Positions 17,797-28,201 are shown, counted from the stretch's first letter. The stretch: 64,000 nt of DNA from Afifella aestuarii (GCF_004023665.1 NZ_SAUF01000005.1:434001-498000), one strand, 5' to 3'. Numbers and translations: made by a program. Notes: generated by a model from the sequence alone, not told the origin.

Positions 17797-19311
17797 ATGC
17801 TGAACTGGCCCATCCTTTCGACGATAACGTTCCTGCCGCTGGTCGGCGCCGGGATCATTTTCTTCTTCATTCACGGTGATGAAGAGGTCCATCGGCGCAA
17901 TATGCGCCATGTCGCTCTCGGCGTGACCGTCGTAACCTTCCTTGTCTCGCTGCTTCTGTGGATCGGTTTCGATCCCCAGAACCCAGGCTTCCAATTCGTC
18001 GAAAATGCGGATTGGCTCGGCGGCTTCATGAGCTACCGGATGGGCGTCGACGGCATCTCGATGCTGTTCGTCATCCTGACGACGTTTTTGATGCCGCTCT
18101 GCATCCTGGCGAGCTGGGAATCCGTGCAGAACCGCGTCAAAGAATACATGATCGCGTTTCTCGTCCTTGAAACGCTGATGATCGGCGTGTTCTGCGCGCT
18201 CGATCTCGTTCTCTTCTATGTGTTCTTCGAGGGCGGCCTCATTCCGATGTTCCTGATCATCGGTGTGTGGGGTGGCCCGAGGCGCGTCTATTCCGCCTTC
18301 AAGTTCTTCCTCTACACGCTGCTCGGCTCGGTTTTGATGATGCTGGCCTTGATGGCGATGTACTGGGATGCAGACACGACCTCCATTCCGGAGCTCCTCA
18401 ATCATCAGTTCCCGGAAAGCATGCAGTTCTGGCTGTGGCTGGCGTTCTTCGCCTCGTTTGCGGTGAAGATGCCGATGTGGCCGGTGCACACCTGGCTGCC
18501 GGATGCGCATGTGGAGGCCCCGACCGCGGGGTCTGTCATCCTGGCCGGCATCCTTCTGAAAATGGGCGGCTACGGATTCCTGCGCTTCTCGCTGCCGATG
18601 TTTCCGCTGGCGAGTGCGGACTTCGCGCCTTTCGTTTATACGCTGTCCGTCATCGCCATCATCTACACCTCCCTCGTCGCTCTGGCGCAGGAGGACATGA
18701 AGAAGCTGATCGCCTATTCGTCCGTCGCGCATATGGGCTTCGTGACGATGGGTATCTTCACGGTGACGGCACAGGGCGTGCAGGGCGGCATCTTCCAGAT
18801 GCTCTCGCACGGTCTTGTCTCGGGTGCGCTCTTCCTGTGCGTCGGCGTGATTTACGACCGCCTGCACACGCGCAAGATCGACGCCTATGGCGGTCTGGTG
18901 AACCGCATGCCCTGGTATGCCTTCGCCTTCCTGCTTTTCACGATGGCCAATATCGGTCTTCCCGGTACGTCGGGCTTCGTCGGCGAATTCCTCACCATGC
19001 TCGGTGCATTCCGAGTGAACACCTGGGTCGCCCTGTTTGCGGCATCAGGCGTGATCTTCTCGGCCTGCTATGCCCTGTGGCTTTATCGCCGCGTCGTGCT
19101 CGGCCAGCTGGAGAAGGAAAGCCTCAAGGCGATGCTCGATCTCTCTCGGCGCGAAAAGCTCATATTGGTGCCATTGATGTTGCTCGTTCTCTTCTTCGGC
19201 GTTTATCCGCAGCCGGTGATGACCGTCACCGCGGCTTCCGTCGGCAATCTCGTGGCCCAGGTGGAGGCCGCCCGCGAGGGCGCCACATCCGCCGCAATGC
19301 TCGGCCGCTAG
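17797..19311 (+). CDS. nuoM: NADH-quinone oxidoreductase subunit M
   Basis: Middle antiporter-like subunit (504 residues, 14 helices) of the proton-pumping arm. The conserved [17 protein letters not shown] helix with its buried Glu and the [20 protein letters not shown] helix with the pumping Lys are present. A TTG at 17776 extends the frame into nuoL, but the ATG at 17797 gives the family's short hydrophobic start. The stop codon overlaps the nuoN ribosome site. Confidence 0.96.
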   Translation: MLNWPILSTITFLPLVGAGIIFFFIHGDEEVHRRNMRHVALGVTVVTFLVSLLLWIGFDPQNPGFQFVENADWLGGFMSYRMGVDGISMLFVILTTFLMPLCILASWESVQNRVKEYMIAFLVLETLMIGVFCALDLVLFYVFFEGGLIPMFLIIGVWGGPRRVYSAFKFFLYTLLGSVLMMLALMAMYWDADTTSIPELLNHQFPESMQFWLWLAFFASFAVKMPMWPVHTWLPDAHVEAPTAGSVILAGILLKMGGYGFLRFSLPMFPLASADFAPFVYTLSVIAIIYTSLVALAQEDMKKLIAYSSVAHMGFVTMGIFTVTAQGVQGGIFQMLSHGLVSGALFLCVGVIYDRLHTRKIDAYGGLVNRMPWYAFAFLLFTMANIGLPGTSGFVGEFLTMLGAFRVNTWVALFAASGVIFSACYALWLYRRVVLGQLEKESLKAMLDLSRREKLILVPLMLLVLFFGVYPQPVMTVTAASVGNLVAQVEAAREGATSAAMLGR

Positions 19312-19320
19312 GAGGTCTCC

Positions 19321-20757
19321 GTGCCGGAAGTCATCATGATGCCGACCCTGACACCGCTTCTGGCGGAACTGGTTCTCGCTCTCGGAGCCTTGGGGCTCTT
19401 GATGTTTGGTGTGTTCGCCGGTGAGCGTTCCGCGCCGACCGTGACGGGCATTTCGATCGGGCTCCTGGGCCTCGCCGTGCTTCTCGTCTTGTTTGCGGGC
19501 GGCGACGGCACGACCTTCAACGGAGCCTACATTCAGGATAGCTTTGCCCGGTTCATGAAGGTCTTGACGCTGATCGCGTCCGGCTTCGCGATTGCGATGT
19601 CGGTCGGCTATGCGCGCCTCGCTGGCTTTCAGCGCTTCGAGTACCCGATCCTCATCGTGCTCGCGACGCTCGGCATGCTCCTGATGATCTCGGCCAACGA
19701 CCTGATCAGTCTGTATCTGGGTCTCGAGCTGCAATCGCTGGCGATTTATGTGCTCGCCGCCATCCATCGCGATTCCATTCGCTCGACGGAAGCCGGCCTC
19801 AAATATTTCGTCCTGGGTGCGCTGTCGTCGGGCATGCTCCTGTACGGCTCGTCGCTCGTTTACGGCTTTACCGGCCACACGAATTTCATCGAGATCGCCA
19901 ACGTCCTCGCCGATGGGCGCTCGACCGGCCTCGTGATCGGCCTCGTCTTCGTCATGGCTGGCCTTGCTTTCAAGATTTCCGCGGTGCCGTTCCATATGTG
20001 GACGCCGGACGTCTATGAAGGCGCGCCGACGCCGGTCACCGCCTTCCTGGCGGCCGCTCCGAAGCTTGCCGCGATGGCCCTCACGATCCGCGTCGTGACG
20101 GAAGCGTTCGCTCCTATCTCGATGGACTGGCAGCAGATCGTCGCCTTCGTCTCGATCGCCTCGATGGCGCTCGGGGCGTTCGCCGCGATAGGCCAGCGCA
20201 ACATCAAGAGGCTGATGGCCTATTCCTCGATCGGCCATATGGGCTACGCGCTTGTGGGGCTTGCTGCTGGAAGCGAGCTCGGGGTGCAGTCGGTGATCGT
20301 CTATCTCGTCATCTACGTTCCGATGACGCTGGGTGCGTTTGCCTGCATTCTCGCGATGCGTCGGCAGGAGCATATGGTAGAGGACATCGAGTCTTTGGCG
20401 GGGCTTTCGCGTACGCAGCCGCTGACGGCCTTCATGCTGGGGGCGATCATGTTCTCGCTCGCTGGCATCCCGCCGCTCGCCGGATTCTTCGCCAAGTACT
20501 ATGTCTTCCTGGCAGCAATCGAGGCCAACCTCTATTGGCTCGCGGTCATCGGCGTCGTAACCAGCGTCGTTGGTGCCTTCTACTATCTCAGGATCGTCAA
20601 GCTCATGTACTTCGACGAGGCGGAAGCGAGCTTCGAGCGGATGCCTGGCGAGTTGAAGGCGGTCCTCGTCCTTTCCGGTGCCTTTGTGGTTGCGTTCCTG
20701 GTGTTTGCCTCCCCGATCATCAACGCGGCTGGCACTGCGGCAGCAAGCCTCTTTTAG
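19321..20757 (+). CDS. nuoN: NADH-quinone oxidoreductase subunit N
   Basis: Third antiporter-like subunit (478 residues), next to NuoK. Present are the helix with Glu around [21 protein letters not shown] and the lysine helix [29 protein letters not shown] at 19311-19315 lies five bases before GTG 19321; ATG 19336 is a later alternative. It is the last nuo gene, and biotin ligase begins 2 bases after its stop, so transcription probably runs on. Confidence 0.96.
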   Translation: MPEVIMMPTLTPLLAELVLALGALGLLMFGVFAGERSAPTVTGISIGLLGLAVLLVLFAGGDGTTFNGAYIQDSFARFMKVLTLIASGFAIAMSVGYARLAGFQRFEYPILIVLATLGMLLMISANDLISLYLGLELQSLAIYVLAAIHRDSIRSTEAGLKYFVLGALSSGMLLYGSSLVYGFTGHTNFIEIANVLADGRSTGLVIGLVFVMAGLAFKISAVPFHMWTPDVYEGAPTPVTAFLAAAPKLAAMALTIRVVTEAFAPISMDWQQIVAFVSIASMALGAFAAIGQRNIKRLMAYSSIGHMGYALVGLAAGSELGVQSVIVYLVIYVPMTLGAFACILAMRRQEHMVEDIESLAGLSRTQPLTAFMLGAIMFSLAGIPPLAGFFAKYYVFLAAIEANLYWLAVIGVVTSVVGAFYYLRIVKLMYFDEAEASFERMPGELKAVLVLSGAFVVAFLVFASPIINAAGTAAASLF

Positions 20758-20759
20758 GG

Positions 20760-21584
20760 ATGGGGTTCACCCTAGGCGCCAAGGCTCGTGCCGCAGGCTT
20801 CAGGCTTCTGGCGCTTCCCTCTGTCGGGTCCACCAACTCTGAGGCGATGCGGCTCGCGCGCGAAGGCGATGCGGGTCGCCTGTGGGTGACGACGACACAT
20901 CAGACGGCCGGGCATGGACGGCGCGGGCGGGCATGGTCCACGGAGCCGGGCAATCTTGCTGCGAGCCTGCTTCTTCTCGTGCCGCGAGGCGTGAACGCGG
21001 CCAATCTGGGCTTCGTGGCTGGTCTTGCGCTTCACGATGCACTCGGGGCTTGCGCTCCGGCGCTTCGGCTTAACGTCGGTCTCGACGGGGCGGCGGATGG
21101 CAAGAACAACCGGCTGACTCTGAAATGGCCGAACGATGCGCTCATCGACGGCGGTAAGGTCTCGGGTATCTTGCTCGAAGCGTCGAATGTGGGCGACGGC
21201 TTTATGGCTGTGGTCATCGGGATAGGTGTCAACGTCGTTCGGACGCCGCCGGATCTGCCTTATGCCGCGACCTCGCTCGTTGACCTCGGCGTTGACGGGA
21301 TCTGTGCGGAAGACGTGTTTTTGAGACTGGCCGACGCCTGGGTGGATCAGGAAAATCTATGGGCCGGCGGCCGAGGGTTTGCTTCCGTCCGTGATGCGTG
21401 GCTGAAGCGGGCCTCCGGTCTTGGCGCTCCTGTCGCCGTCAAACTGGGTGAAGAGATTATCCGCGGCACCTTCGATTCCATCGACGATGAAGGACGCCTA
21501 CTCGTGCGGACAGCAAGCGGGACAATGAGAGCGGTGACCGCCGGCGAAGTTCATTTTAGCGCCGCTGCGACCGTACGGATTTGA
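20760..21584 (+). CDS. birA: Biotin-[acetyl-CoA-carboxylase] ligase
   Basis: Cytosolic enzyme (274 residues) that activates biotin with ATP and attaches it to carboxylase carrier proteins. The BPL/LPL catalytic domain is complete: GSTNSEA near the start, the biotin loop TTHQTAGHGRRGRAW, the LKWPNDALIDGGKVSGILLE core, and a C-terminal SH3-like cap (GTFDSIDDEGRLLVR). The N-terminal DNA-binding domain of E. coli BirA is absent, so this form is an enzyme only and not a repressor. It follows nuoN by 2 bases, and its stop overlaps the RNase J start. Confidence 0.92.
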   Translation: MGFTLGAKARAAGFRLLALPSVGSTNSEAMRLAREGDAGRLWVTTTHQTAGHGRRGRAWSTEPGNLAASLLLLVPRGVNAANLGFVAGLALHDALGACAPALRLNVGLDGAADGKNNRLTLKWPNDALIDGGKVSGILLEASNVGDGFMAVVIGIGVNVVRTPPDLPYAATSLVDLGVDGICAEDVFLRLADAWVDQENLWAGGRGFASVRDAWLKRASGLGAPVAVKLGEEIIRGTFDSIDDEGRLLVRTASGTMRAVTAGEVHFSAAATVRI

Positions 21585-23269
21585 TGATGGTTCATAAGAA
21601 CAAAGATAAGAGCGAAGGCCTCGTCTTCGTACCCTTGGGCGGTGTCGGCGAGATCGGCATGAATCTCGCGCTTTACGGGATCGGTCCCGCGCGCCGGCGA
21701 CGCTACATCGCCGTCGACATGGGCGTGGCTTTCGGCCACGACAATCTGCCCGGGGTCGATGCCGTCCTGCCGGATATCGCTTATCTGGCGGAGCGGGCGG
21801 ATCGCCTCGAGGGGATATTCATCACCCATGCGCACGAGGATCATTTCGGCGCGCTATTCGATTTCTGGCCGAAGCTGAAGGCTCCAGTCTACATGACGCC
21901 GTTCGCGGCGGGCCTTCTGGCCGCCAAGCGAGCTGGTGAAATCGGCGCGCCCGATATCCCGGTGACGGTGGTCGAGCAGGGCGCCCGGGTCTCAGCCGGC
22001 CCATTCGAGGTCGAGTACGTGCCGGTTTCCCACTCGATCCCAGAACCGAGTGCCCTGGTCATCCGCTCTGAGGCCGGCACCGTGGTCCATTCCGGCGATT
22101 GGAAGATAGATCCGACGCCGGGCCTCGGTAAGCCGATCGACGAGGTGCGCCTTGCCGAAATCGGTCGAGAGGGGGTGCGGGCGCTCGTCTGTGATTCGAC
22201 CAACGCCGTGCGGGACGGCATCAGCCCGAGCGAGGCCGAGGTCGCTGCCGTTTTGAAGGAAATCATCGCCGGCGCCAGACAGCGCGTTGCGGTCACCACC
22301 TTCGCCAGCAATGTCGCGCGGCTGAAGGCGGTCGCGGAGGCGGCCCTGGCGGCAGAGCGTGAGGTGGTCGTCGTTGGACGGTCGCTCGATCGGGCCATCA
22401 ATGTGGCGCGCGAGCTCGGCTATCTCGACGGGCTTCCGCCGTTCCACAATCAGGAGGCTTATGGCTACTTGCCGCGCGACAAGGTCGTTGCCCTGATGAC
22501 GGGAAGCCAGGGAGAGCCGCGTGCGGCGCTGGCGCGCATTGCCGCCAACGATCATCCGGCCGTAGCGCTTTCGCCCGGCGACATGGTGATTTTCTCGTCC
22601 CGGACCATTCCCGGTAATGAGCGGGCGGTCAACGGCATCATCAATGGCCTGATTGATCTCGGCGCCGAGGTGATTACCGACCGCCTCGGCCTTGTGCATG
22701 TCTCTGGGCACCCAAGGCGAGACGAGCTGCGCCGGCTCTATGAGCTTCTTCGCCCGGAATTGCTGGTGCCCGTGCACGGCGAAGCTCTGCATCTCCACGA
22801 GCAGGCGAAGCTCGGGCGCGCTGCCGGCATCCCGGAAGTTCTGGAGGTGCGCAATGGCGACCTCGCGCGTCTCGCCCCGGGTCCCGGAGAGGTCATCTCC
22901 AAGGTCGGGGGAGGACAGATGTTCCGCGACGGACGGCTTCTGTTGGCGCCCGAACAGAGCGGTGTCGTCGAACGGCGCCGCCTGTCGTTCGCAGGCGCCG
23001 TTTTCGTCTCCCTGGTCATGAGCGAGAAGGGCGAGCCGCTCGATGACCCGCAGGTGGCGCTGATCGGTCTGCCTTCATGCGACAGCGAGGGCGAGTTGCT
23101 GCAGGCCATCGTGGAGGACACGGTGGACGACACGCTCGATTCCTTGCCCAAGGCAAAGCGTCGCGACGAAGCAAGTGTCCAGGAATCGGTGCGGCGCGCT
23201 ATACGCAGCGAGATCGCGGCGATCTGGGGCAAAAAGCCTTCCGTCGCCGTCACCGTCAGTTACGTCTGA
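21584..23269 (+). CDS. rnj: Ribonuclease J
   Basis: Metallo-beta-lactamase fold nuclease (561 residues) of the RNase J family, with 5' exonuclease and endonuclease activity on RNA; in alphaproteobacteria it helps mature rRNA and degrade mRNA. The zinc-binding motif THAHEDHFGAL is intact. Further ligands are His of VPVSHSIPEPS, the VHSGDWKID aspartate, and the beta-CASP part includes TTFASNVARL, MTGSQGEP and VHVSGHPRRDEL. Start choice: TTG 21581, ATG 21584 or ATG 21587 in a row; ATG 21584 shares its A with the birA stop. It is the third gene of a run that starts at nuoA, with no terminator before it. Confidence 0.93.
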   Translation: MMVHKNKDKSEGLVFVPLGGVGEIGMNLALYGIGPARRRRYIAVDMGVAFGHDNLPGVDAVLPDIAYLAERADRLEGIFITHAHEDHFGALFDFWPKLKAPVYMTPFAAGLLAAKRAGEIGAPDIPVTVVEQGARVSAGPFEVEYVPVSHSIPEPSALVIRSEAGTVVHSGDWKIDPTPGLGKPIDEVRLAEIGREGVRALVCDSTNAVRDGISPSEAEVAAVLKEIIAGARQRVAVTTFASNVARLKAVAEAALAAEREVVVVGRSLDRAINVARELGYLDGLPPFHNQEAYGYLPRDKVVALMTGSQGEPRAALARIAANDHPAVALSPGDMVIFSSRTIPGNERAVNGIINGLIDLGAEVITDRLGLVHVSGHPRRDELRRLYELLRPELLVPVHGEALHLHEQAKLGRAAGIPEVLEVRNGDLARLAPGPGEVISKVGGGQMFRDGRLLLAPEQSGVVERRRLSFAGAVFVSLVMSEKGEPLDDPQVALIGLPSCDSEGELLQAIVEDTVDDTLDSLPKAKRRDEASVQESVRRAIRSEIAAIWGKKPSVAVTVSYV

Positions 23270-23277
23270 GGAATACC

Positions 23278-23682
23278 ATGCTGGGTCGGCTCAATCATAT
23301 TGCTATCGCCGTCAGTGATCTTGCCGCCGCCACGGCGCTTTATCGCGACACGCTCGGAGCGGAGGTGTCTGAGCCGCAGCCCTTGCCTGAGCACGGCGTG
23401 ACCGTCGTCTTTGTGGTTTTGCCGAACACCAAGGTGGAGCTTCTGGAGCCACTTGGGGAAAATTCGCCGATTGCCGCCTTCCTCGAGCGCAGTCCTGCGG
23501 GGGGCATCCACCACATTTGCTACGAAGTCTCCGACATTCTCGCGGCCCGGGACCGCCTGAAGGCCGAAGGAAAGCGTGTCCTGGGCGATGGCGAGCCGAA
23601 GATCGGAGCTCATGGCAAGCCGGTCCTTTTCCTTCACCCCAAAGACTTCAACGGCACGCTCGTGGAGATCGAGGAGGCCTAG
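23278..23682 (+). CDS. mce: Methylmalonyl-CoA epimerase
   Basis: A 134-residue vicinal-oxygen-chelate (glyoxalase fold) protein. It interconverts the R and S forms of methylmalonyl-CoA in propionate and branched-chain amino acid use. Two beta-alpha-beta-beta-beta modules are visible, with metal ligands His7 (LNHIAIAVSDL), the second His in IHHICYEV, and the Glu in TLVEIEE. ATG 23278 follows GAGGAA, 8 bases after the RNase J stop. Glyoxalase-family relatives have other substrates, but the whole-length pattern and the synteny favour epimerase. Confidence 0.88.
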   Translation: MLGRLNHIAIAVSDLAAATALYRDTLGAEVSEPQPLPEHGVTVVFVVLPNTKVELLEPLGENSPIAAFLERSPAGGIHHICYEVSDILAARDRLKAEGKRVLGDGEPKIGAHGKPVLFLHPKDFNGTLVEIEEA

Positions 23683-23685
23683 GAC

Positions 23686-23937
23686 GTGTCCTGGATCAGC
23701 GCCCTTGCCGTATATTTCGTGATCTGGTGGCTGGTGCTGTTCGCCGTCCTGCCGTTCGGGGTGCGTACCCAGGAGGAGGAGGGGGAGGTGACGCTCGGAA
23801 CGGAACGTGCCGCGCCGGCAGTTCCGCGCATGTGGTGGAAGCTTCTGGCGACTTCTCTGGTCGCGGCCGTCCTTTTTGGCGTCGTCTATCTCGCCATCGC
23901 CGTCTTTGGGGTGACGTTGGAAGATCTCGTGGTCTGA
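23686..23937 (+). CDS. DUF1467 family inner-membrane protein
   Basis: An 83-residue protein with two transmembrane helices (ALAVYFVIWWLVLFAVLPFGV and LATSLVAAVLFGVVYLAIAVFGV) joined by a cytosolic loop. The WWLVLFAVLPFGVRTQEE motif identifies DUF1467, a family found in alphaproteobacteria, usually next to proS or mce. GTG 23686 starts 3 bases after the epimerase, with GGAGG upstream. Function unknown. Confidence 0.85.
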   Translation: MSWISALAVYFVIWWLVLFAVLPFGVRTQEEEGEVTLGTERAAPAVPRMWWKLLATSLVAAVLFGVVYLAIAVFGVTLEDLVV

Positions 23938-24304
23938 GCGGAGCGCGAGCTGCGCCGAGGCGCGAGAATCGCCAATAAAAAAGGCAAGGCCTCAGCCTTG
24001 CCTACTCGTTTAGTTCTTTGTTCTGTGGCCGCTTCTCGTTCGACGCGGGAGCAGCTTGATTCCGTTTCCTTCCTAGACCGGCCGCCGTTTATGCGTTGTT
24101 TCACCGCATGAGGCAGAGACGACAGTAACGAAGTGACGCAGGCTTGTCACCTAGCTTCCACAAGAAATGCGTCTTTTTTGGTCGAAGGCTGCTCAAACAT
24201 GGTGCAGCCGATTGTTGGCTTGGGAAACACCGGCTGCGCGCTTGCCAAGCCGCCCCCGATACGGTTTCAGTGCGCGCGCACAATCTGACCTATGGATCGC
24301 TTCA
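23938..24304. other. Non-coding region between DUF1467 and proS
   Basis: 367 bases without a supported gene. It holds the minus-oriented terminator hairpin at 23976-24003, a GTGAC/GTCAC inverted repeat near 24135-24150, and a 7-bp GCAGCCG/CGGCTGC hairpin (24204-24210 with 24231-24237) in what would be the proS leader. Open frames in this stretch on both strands lack ribosome sites. The proS promoter must lie here but I cannot place it. Confidence 0.5.
23976..24003 (-). terminator. Terminator hairpin with its T tract on the minus strand
   Basis: A perfect 9-bp stem (23982-23990 with 23995-24003) and a 4-base loop. The A run at 23976-23981 becomes a T tract when read on the minus strand; no T tract follows on the plus strand. 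It may still serve the plus-strand DUF1467 end, 44 bases upstream. Confidence 0.65.
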
Positions 24305-25630
24305 ATGCGACTGTCCCGATATTTCCTGCCCATTCTCAAAGAAGACCCCAAGGAAGCGGAGATCGTCTCCCATCGCCTGATGCTCCGCGCGGGTATGATT
24401 CGCCAGCAATCTGCTGGTATTTATTCGTGGTTGCCGCTCGGCAAGCGCGTGCTCGATAAAGTGAGCGCCATTGTCCGGGAGGAGCAGAACCGCGCCGGCG
24501 CGCTTGAAATCCTGATGCCGACGATCCAGTCGGCGGATCTTTGGATCGAAAGCGGGCGCTACAACGATTACGGACAGGAGATGCTGCGGATCCGCGACCG
24601 TCATGATCGGTCGCTGCTCTATGGTCCGACGGCGGAAGAGATGGTCACCGACATCTTCCGCAGTCATGTGCGCTCATACCGGGATCTGCCGCTCAATCTC
24701 TATCATCTGCAGTGGAAGTTCCGCGACGAGGTGCGGCCCCGCTTCGGCGTCATGCGCTCGCGGGAATTCCTGATGAAGGACGCGTATTCCTTCGATCTCG
24801 ACTACGAGGGCGCCCGTGCGGCCTACAACCGAATGTTCGTTGCCTATCTGAGGACGTTCTCCCGCTTTGGCCTGCAGCCCATTCCGATGCGTGCGGAAAC
24901 CGGGCCGATTGGCGGCGACCTCAGCCACGAATTCATTATTCTCGCTGACACCGGCGAAAGCGCTGTCTATTGCGACAAGGCGCTGTTGGATCTGCCGATT
25001 CCCGGTGAAGACACAGACTTCACCGCCGATCTGTCGCCGATTTTCGATGCTTGGACGGGGCCTTATGCGGCGACCGACGACATGCATGATCCAGCGGCCT
25101 TCGATGCGGTGCCGGAAGAGCGACGGGTTTCCGCACGCGGTATCGAAATCGGCCATATTTTCTACTTCGGCACCAAGTACTCAGAACCGATGAAGGCGAT
25201 GGTGACGAATCAGGACGGGGAAATGGTGCCGGTGCATATGGGCTCCTATGGCATCGGCCCGTCGCGCGTGGTCGCCGCGATCATCGAGGCGAGTCACGAC
25301 GATGCCGGCATCATCTGGCCGAAGAGCGTCGCACCGTTCGATCTTGGTCTCGTCAATCTGAAGCCGGGCGACGCGGCGACGGACGAAATCGCCGAGGGGC
25401 TGACCGTGCGCCTGGAGAAGGCCGGTCTTGAGGTCCTCTACGATGACGTCGATGCGCGCGCCGGGGCCAAATTCGCGACGATGGACCTGATCGGTCTGCC
25501 GACGCAGCTCGTCGTCGGCCCGCGCGGGGCGGCCTCGGGCGAGGTCGAGGTCAAGGATCGCGCCACCGGCGCCAAAGAGACATTGTCGCTCGATGAAGCG
25601 GTCAATCGCCTCGTGCACGAAAAGGCCTGA
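24305..25630 (+). CDS. proS: Proline-tRNA ligase
   Basis: Class II aminoacyl-tRNA synthetase (441 residues) that charges tRNA-Pro. Motif 2 ([21 protein letters not shown]) and motif 3 ([16 protein letters not shown]) are clear, and the C-terminal anticodon-binding domain follows from about residue 345. The large editing insertion of E. coli ProS is missing between motifs 2 and 3, which is the normal short form of alphaproteobacteria. The frame is open upstream, but ATG 24305 ([15 protein letters not shown]) matches the family start. Confidence 0.95.
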   Translation: MRLSRYFLPILKEDPKEAEIVSHRLMLRAGMIRQQSAGIYSWLPLGKRVLDKVSAIVREEQNRAGALEILMPTIQSADLWIESGRYNDYGQEMLRIRDRHDRSLLYGPTAEEMVTDIFRSHVRSYRDLPLNLYHLQWKFRDEVRPRFGVMRSREFLMKDAYSFDLDYEGARAAYNRMFVAYLRTFSRFGLQPIPMRAETGPIGGDLSHEFIILADTGESAVYCDKALLDLPIPGEDTDFTADLSPIFDAWTGPYAATDDMHDPAAFDAVPEERRVSARGIEIGHIFYFGTKYSEPMKAMVTNQDGEMVPVHMGSYGIGPSRVVAAIIEASHDDAGIIWPKSVAPFDLGLVNLKPGDAATDEIAEGLTVRLEKAGLEVLYDDVDARAGAKFATMDLIGLPTQLVVGPRGAASGEVEVKDRATGAKETLSLDEAVNRLVHEKA

Positions 25631-25632
25631 GC

Positions 25633-26970
25633 TTGGTGGAAAGAGCCGCAAAGGGGGAGGCCGAGGTCGCCGGCGAATCGGCAGGCAAACGCCGCAGCAC
25701 ATCGAACGCTGCGACGCGGCCTTTCTCGGCGTATGAATGGATGCTGGCGCTGCGCTATCTTCGGCCGCGGCGCAAAGAGGCTTTCATCTCCGTCATTGCG
25801 GGTTTTTCCTTTCTCGGCATCTGCTTAGGCGTCGCGACGCTCGTGATTGTCATGGCCGTGATGAACGGCTTCCGTGCCGAGCTTCTCGACAAGATCCTCG
25901 GGATCAACGGCCATCTCATTCTGCAGCCGATCGATACGCCTTTGACCGACTACGATGCGGTCGCCAAGCGCATAACGGCGGTGCCAGGCGTGCGCGCAGC
26001 CATTCCCTTGGTGGAGGGGCAGGCGCTCGCCTCGGGTGCAACGAGTGGTGGCTCGGGTGTCCTGGTGCGAGGCATCCGAGGAGCCGACCTCGAAAAAGTC
26101 CCCGGCATCGCCGGCAACATTCAAGACGGCGGCGGGATTGCCGACTTTGATACGGCGGGAGGTGTGGCCGTCGGCAGCCGGCTTGCCCAGTCTCTTGGCC
26201 TCTTCGTGGGCGACAACATCACCCTGGTCAGTCCGCGCGGTGCCGTCACGCCCATGGGCGTCTCGCCACGCGTCAAAGCCTATCCGATCGTCGCGATCTT
26301 CGAGATCGGGATGTCAGAATACGATTCGACCTTCGTCTTCATGCCACTCGAAGAGGCGCAGGCCTATTTCAACAAGGGTGAGGAAGTCGGGGCGATCGAG
26401 GTCTATCTCGACGATCCCGACAATGTCGAGGCGATGCGCGGGAAGGTCGAAGAGGCGGCCGGTCGGCCGATCTATTCGTCCGATTGGCGACAGCGCAACG
26501 TCACGTTCTTCTCCGCTCTCGAGGTCGAGCGCAACGTGATGTTCATCATCCTGACGCTGATCGTGCTTGTTGCGGCCCTCAACATCATCTCCGGCCTGAT
26601 CATGCTGGTGAAGGACAAGGGACACGACATCGCCATCCTGCGGACGATGGGGGCGACACGCGGGGCGATTTTGCGGGTCTTCTTCATCACGGGAGCAAGC
26701 ATCGGTGTCGTTGGCACGCTCGTCGGCGTGGCGCTCGGTGCGCTCGTGTGCGCCAACATCGAAAGCCTGCGCGAATTCGTGACCTGGATCACGCGCACCG
26801 AAGTGTTCTCGCCTGAGCTTTATTATCTGAGCCGTCTGCCCGCCGATATGGACGTGGGAGAGACGATGTCGATCATGGTGATGGCGATCATTCTTTCCTT
26901 CCTCGCGACGCTCTATCCGGCCTGGCGTGCGGCCAAGCTCGATCCTGTTGAGGCATTGCGCTACGAATGA
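25633..26970 (+). CDS. lolC: Lipoprotein-releasing ABC transporter permease (LolC/LolE type)
   Basis: Inner-membrane permease (445 residues) of the LolCDE-type machine that extracts lipoproteins destined for the outer membrane. It has one N-terminal helix ([23 protein letters not shown]), a large periplasmic MacB-like domain (residues about 70-285) and three C-terminal helices. The FAIxLRTMGAT-like segment [14 protein letters not shown] is the coupling region for LolD. A single permease gene is present, so the transporter is probably a LolC homodimer, as usual in alphaproteobacteria. TTG 25633 and GTG 25636 are both possible starts. The end overlaps lolD by 4 bases. Confidence 0.92.
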   Translation: MVERAAKGEAEVAGESAGKRRSTSNAATRPFSAYEWMLALRYLRPRRKEAFISVIAGFSFLGICLGVATLVIVMAVMNGFRAELLDKILGINGHLILQPIDTPLTDYDAVAKRITAVPGVRAAIPLVEGQALASGATSGGSGVLVRGIRGADLEKVPGIAGNIQDGGGIADFDTAGGVAVGSRLAQSLGLFVGDNITLVSPRGAVTPMGVSPRVKAYPIVAIFEIGMSEYDSTFVFMPLEEAQAYFNKGEEVGAIEVYLDDPDNVEAMRGKVEEAAGRPIYSSDWRQRNVTFFSALEVERNVMFIILTLIVLVAALNIISGLIMLVKDKGHDIAILRTMGATRGAILRVFFITGASIGVVGTLVGVALGALVCANIESLREFVTWITRTEVFSPELYYLSRLPADMDVGETMSIMVMAIILSFLATLYPAWRAAKLDPVEALRYE

Positions 26971-27668
26971 GCGACACGGCAGACATCCCCGCGCTCAACC
27001 TTGAGAAGGTCGTGCGCGTCTATCAGAGCGGCAGCGGAGACCTCCCGATCCTGCAAGGGGCGGATCTCACGCTCTTTCCGGGTGAGCTCGTGGCGCTCGT
27101 CGCCCCCTCGGGCGCCGGCAAGTCGACCCTCCTGCATATGGCCGGACTGCTCGAAAAACCCGATGACGGGCAGGTCTGGGTCGCCGGGGAGGCGACGGTT
27201 GGCCTCGATGACGGCGAGCGCACGGCTTTGCGACGGCGCACCATTGGCTTTGTCTACCAGTTCCACCATCTTTTGCCGGAATTCTCCGCGCTCGAGAACT
27301 GCGTCATCCCGCAAATGATCGCAGGCCTGTCCCGCCAGGAAGCGATGGAACGGGCGCGCCAGCTGCTTGCCTATTTGCGCGTCGATCATCGCGCGGATCA
27401 TCGACCGGCCGAGCTTTCCGGCGGCGAGCAGCAACGCGTGGCGATCGCCCGGGCCTTCGCCAATGCGCCGCGCCTCCTTCTCGCCGACGAACCGACCGGC
27501 AATCTCGATCCGAAGACGTCGGACCATGTCTTTGATGCCTTGACCCGGCTCGTGCGTGAGACGCGCCTCGCCGGGCTGGTTGCGACCCACAATCTCGCTC
27601 TGGCAAAGCGCATGGATCGCACCGTCACGCTGAGAGACGGCAAGATCGTGCCTTACGAGGGCGCCTGA
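26967..27668 (+). CDS. lolD: Lipoprotein-releasing ABC transporter ATPase LolD
   Basis: Cytosolic ATPase (233 residues) that powers the permease encoded just upstream. All ABC motifs are intact: Walker [11 protein letters not shown]-loop [13 protein letters not shown], signature [14 protein letters not shown], Walker [13 protein letters not shown] and the switch His in [12 protein letters not shown] 26967 overlaps the lolC stop. No terminator was found after it. Confidence 0.95.
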   Translation: MSDTADIPALNLEKVVRVYQSGSGDLPILQGADLTLFPGELVALVAPSGAGKSTLLHMAGLLEKPDDGQVWVAGEATVGLDDGERTALRRRTIGFVYQFHHLLPEFSALENCVIPQMIAGLSRQEAMERARQLLAYLRVDHRADHRPAELSGGEQQRVAIARAFANAPRLLLADEPTGNLDPKTSDHVFDALTRLVRETRLAGLVATHNLALAKRMDRTVTLRDGKIVPYEGA

Positions 27669-28082
27669 GGCGGGCGGCCATCGCAAGGCGTATGGCTGAA
27701 CAACGTCGTGCCGTTTCGGCAGAACGCCCTGCCGACGATTTCAAATCCAAACGACTCTCTCCGAACATCGCCGGTTGAGCGCGCATGCCACTCGGCTTTT
27801 ACGCCCTTGGCGCGTCGGCAGCCCGCACACGCTCTCCTCGGCCGGCTCCTATCACAATAGGCGCCGTACATCTGTGCGTTCAGTCCAAACGTGGGTCTGA
27901 GTGGCCGCGACGCCTCCGCTGATGGGCGTTCTGTGCCAGTGCCCGGCCTTTTCATCTACGGAAGTCCTGCGGCTGCGAGCCTTCCCAAAGAGCAGAGCCG
28001 CACGCCGTGAAAAGCCCAACAGGCACCGGGGTTGACAGAAATCAAAAAGCAGAACAAGTTGGGAACAAAGAGGGAGTATACG
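27669..28082. other. Non-coding region after lolD
   Basis: 414 bases with no gene I can support; a 100-codon minus-strand frame here is Arg/Pro-rich and lacks a ribosome site. A TGCGGCT/AGCCGCA inverted repeat with a long loop lies near 27968-28003. The last 55 bases contain the promoter and ribosome site of the 32-codon ORF that follows. Confidence 0.5.
28032..28060 (+). promoter_or_regulatory. Possible promoter of the small membrane ORF
   Basis: A perfect -35 consensus TTGACA at 28032-28037. The -10 position after 17 bases (CAAGTT, 28055-28060) is a poor match. Position and the good -35 support the call. Confidence 0.45.
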
Positions 28083-28181
28083 ATGAATATCTTCGCTTCT
28101 GAGCTTCTGTCTTTCGCTGCGACCGTGGTGCTGACGGCCTCTTTATACGTTCTGAGCCTTGGGTTGTTTGCGCCCCTTTGA
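28083..28181 (+). CDS. Predicted 32-residue single-helix membrane peptide
   Basis: The product begins MNIFASELLSF, continues with an uncharged hydrophobic stretch (AATVVLTASLYVLSLGLF) and ends in APL. It contains one charged residue (Glu7), so it would be a single transmembrane helix. AGGGAG (28071-28076) lies six bases before the ATG, and a TTGACA box lies about 50 bases upstream. Very short membrane proteins of this kind often bind and tune larger membrane complexes, but no partner is suggested by the neighbours lolD and the phytase-like gene. I do not recognise a family. A hairpin (28255-28278) may end the transcript. Confidence 0.55.
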   Translation: MNIFASELLSFAATVVLTASLYVLSLGLFAPL

Positions 28182-28201
28182 GGCCTTTTCCGCGCGAGCG
28201 G

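Noticed and set aside
24101-24283. 60-codon minus-strand gene ending at the terminator near 23976
   Set aside because: No ribosome site and no plausible protein pattern; a non-coding transcript explains the terminator better.
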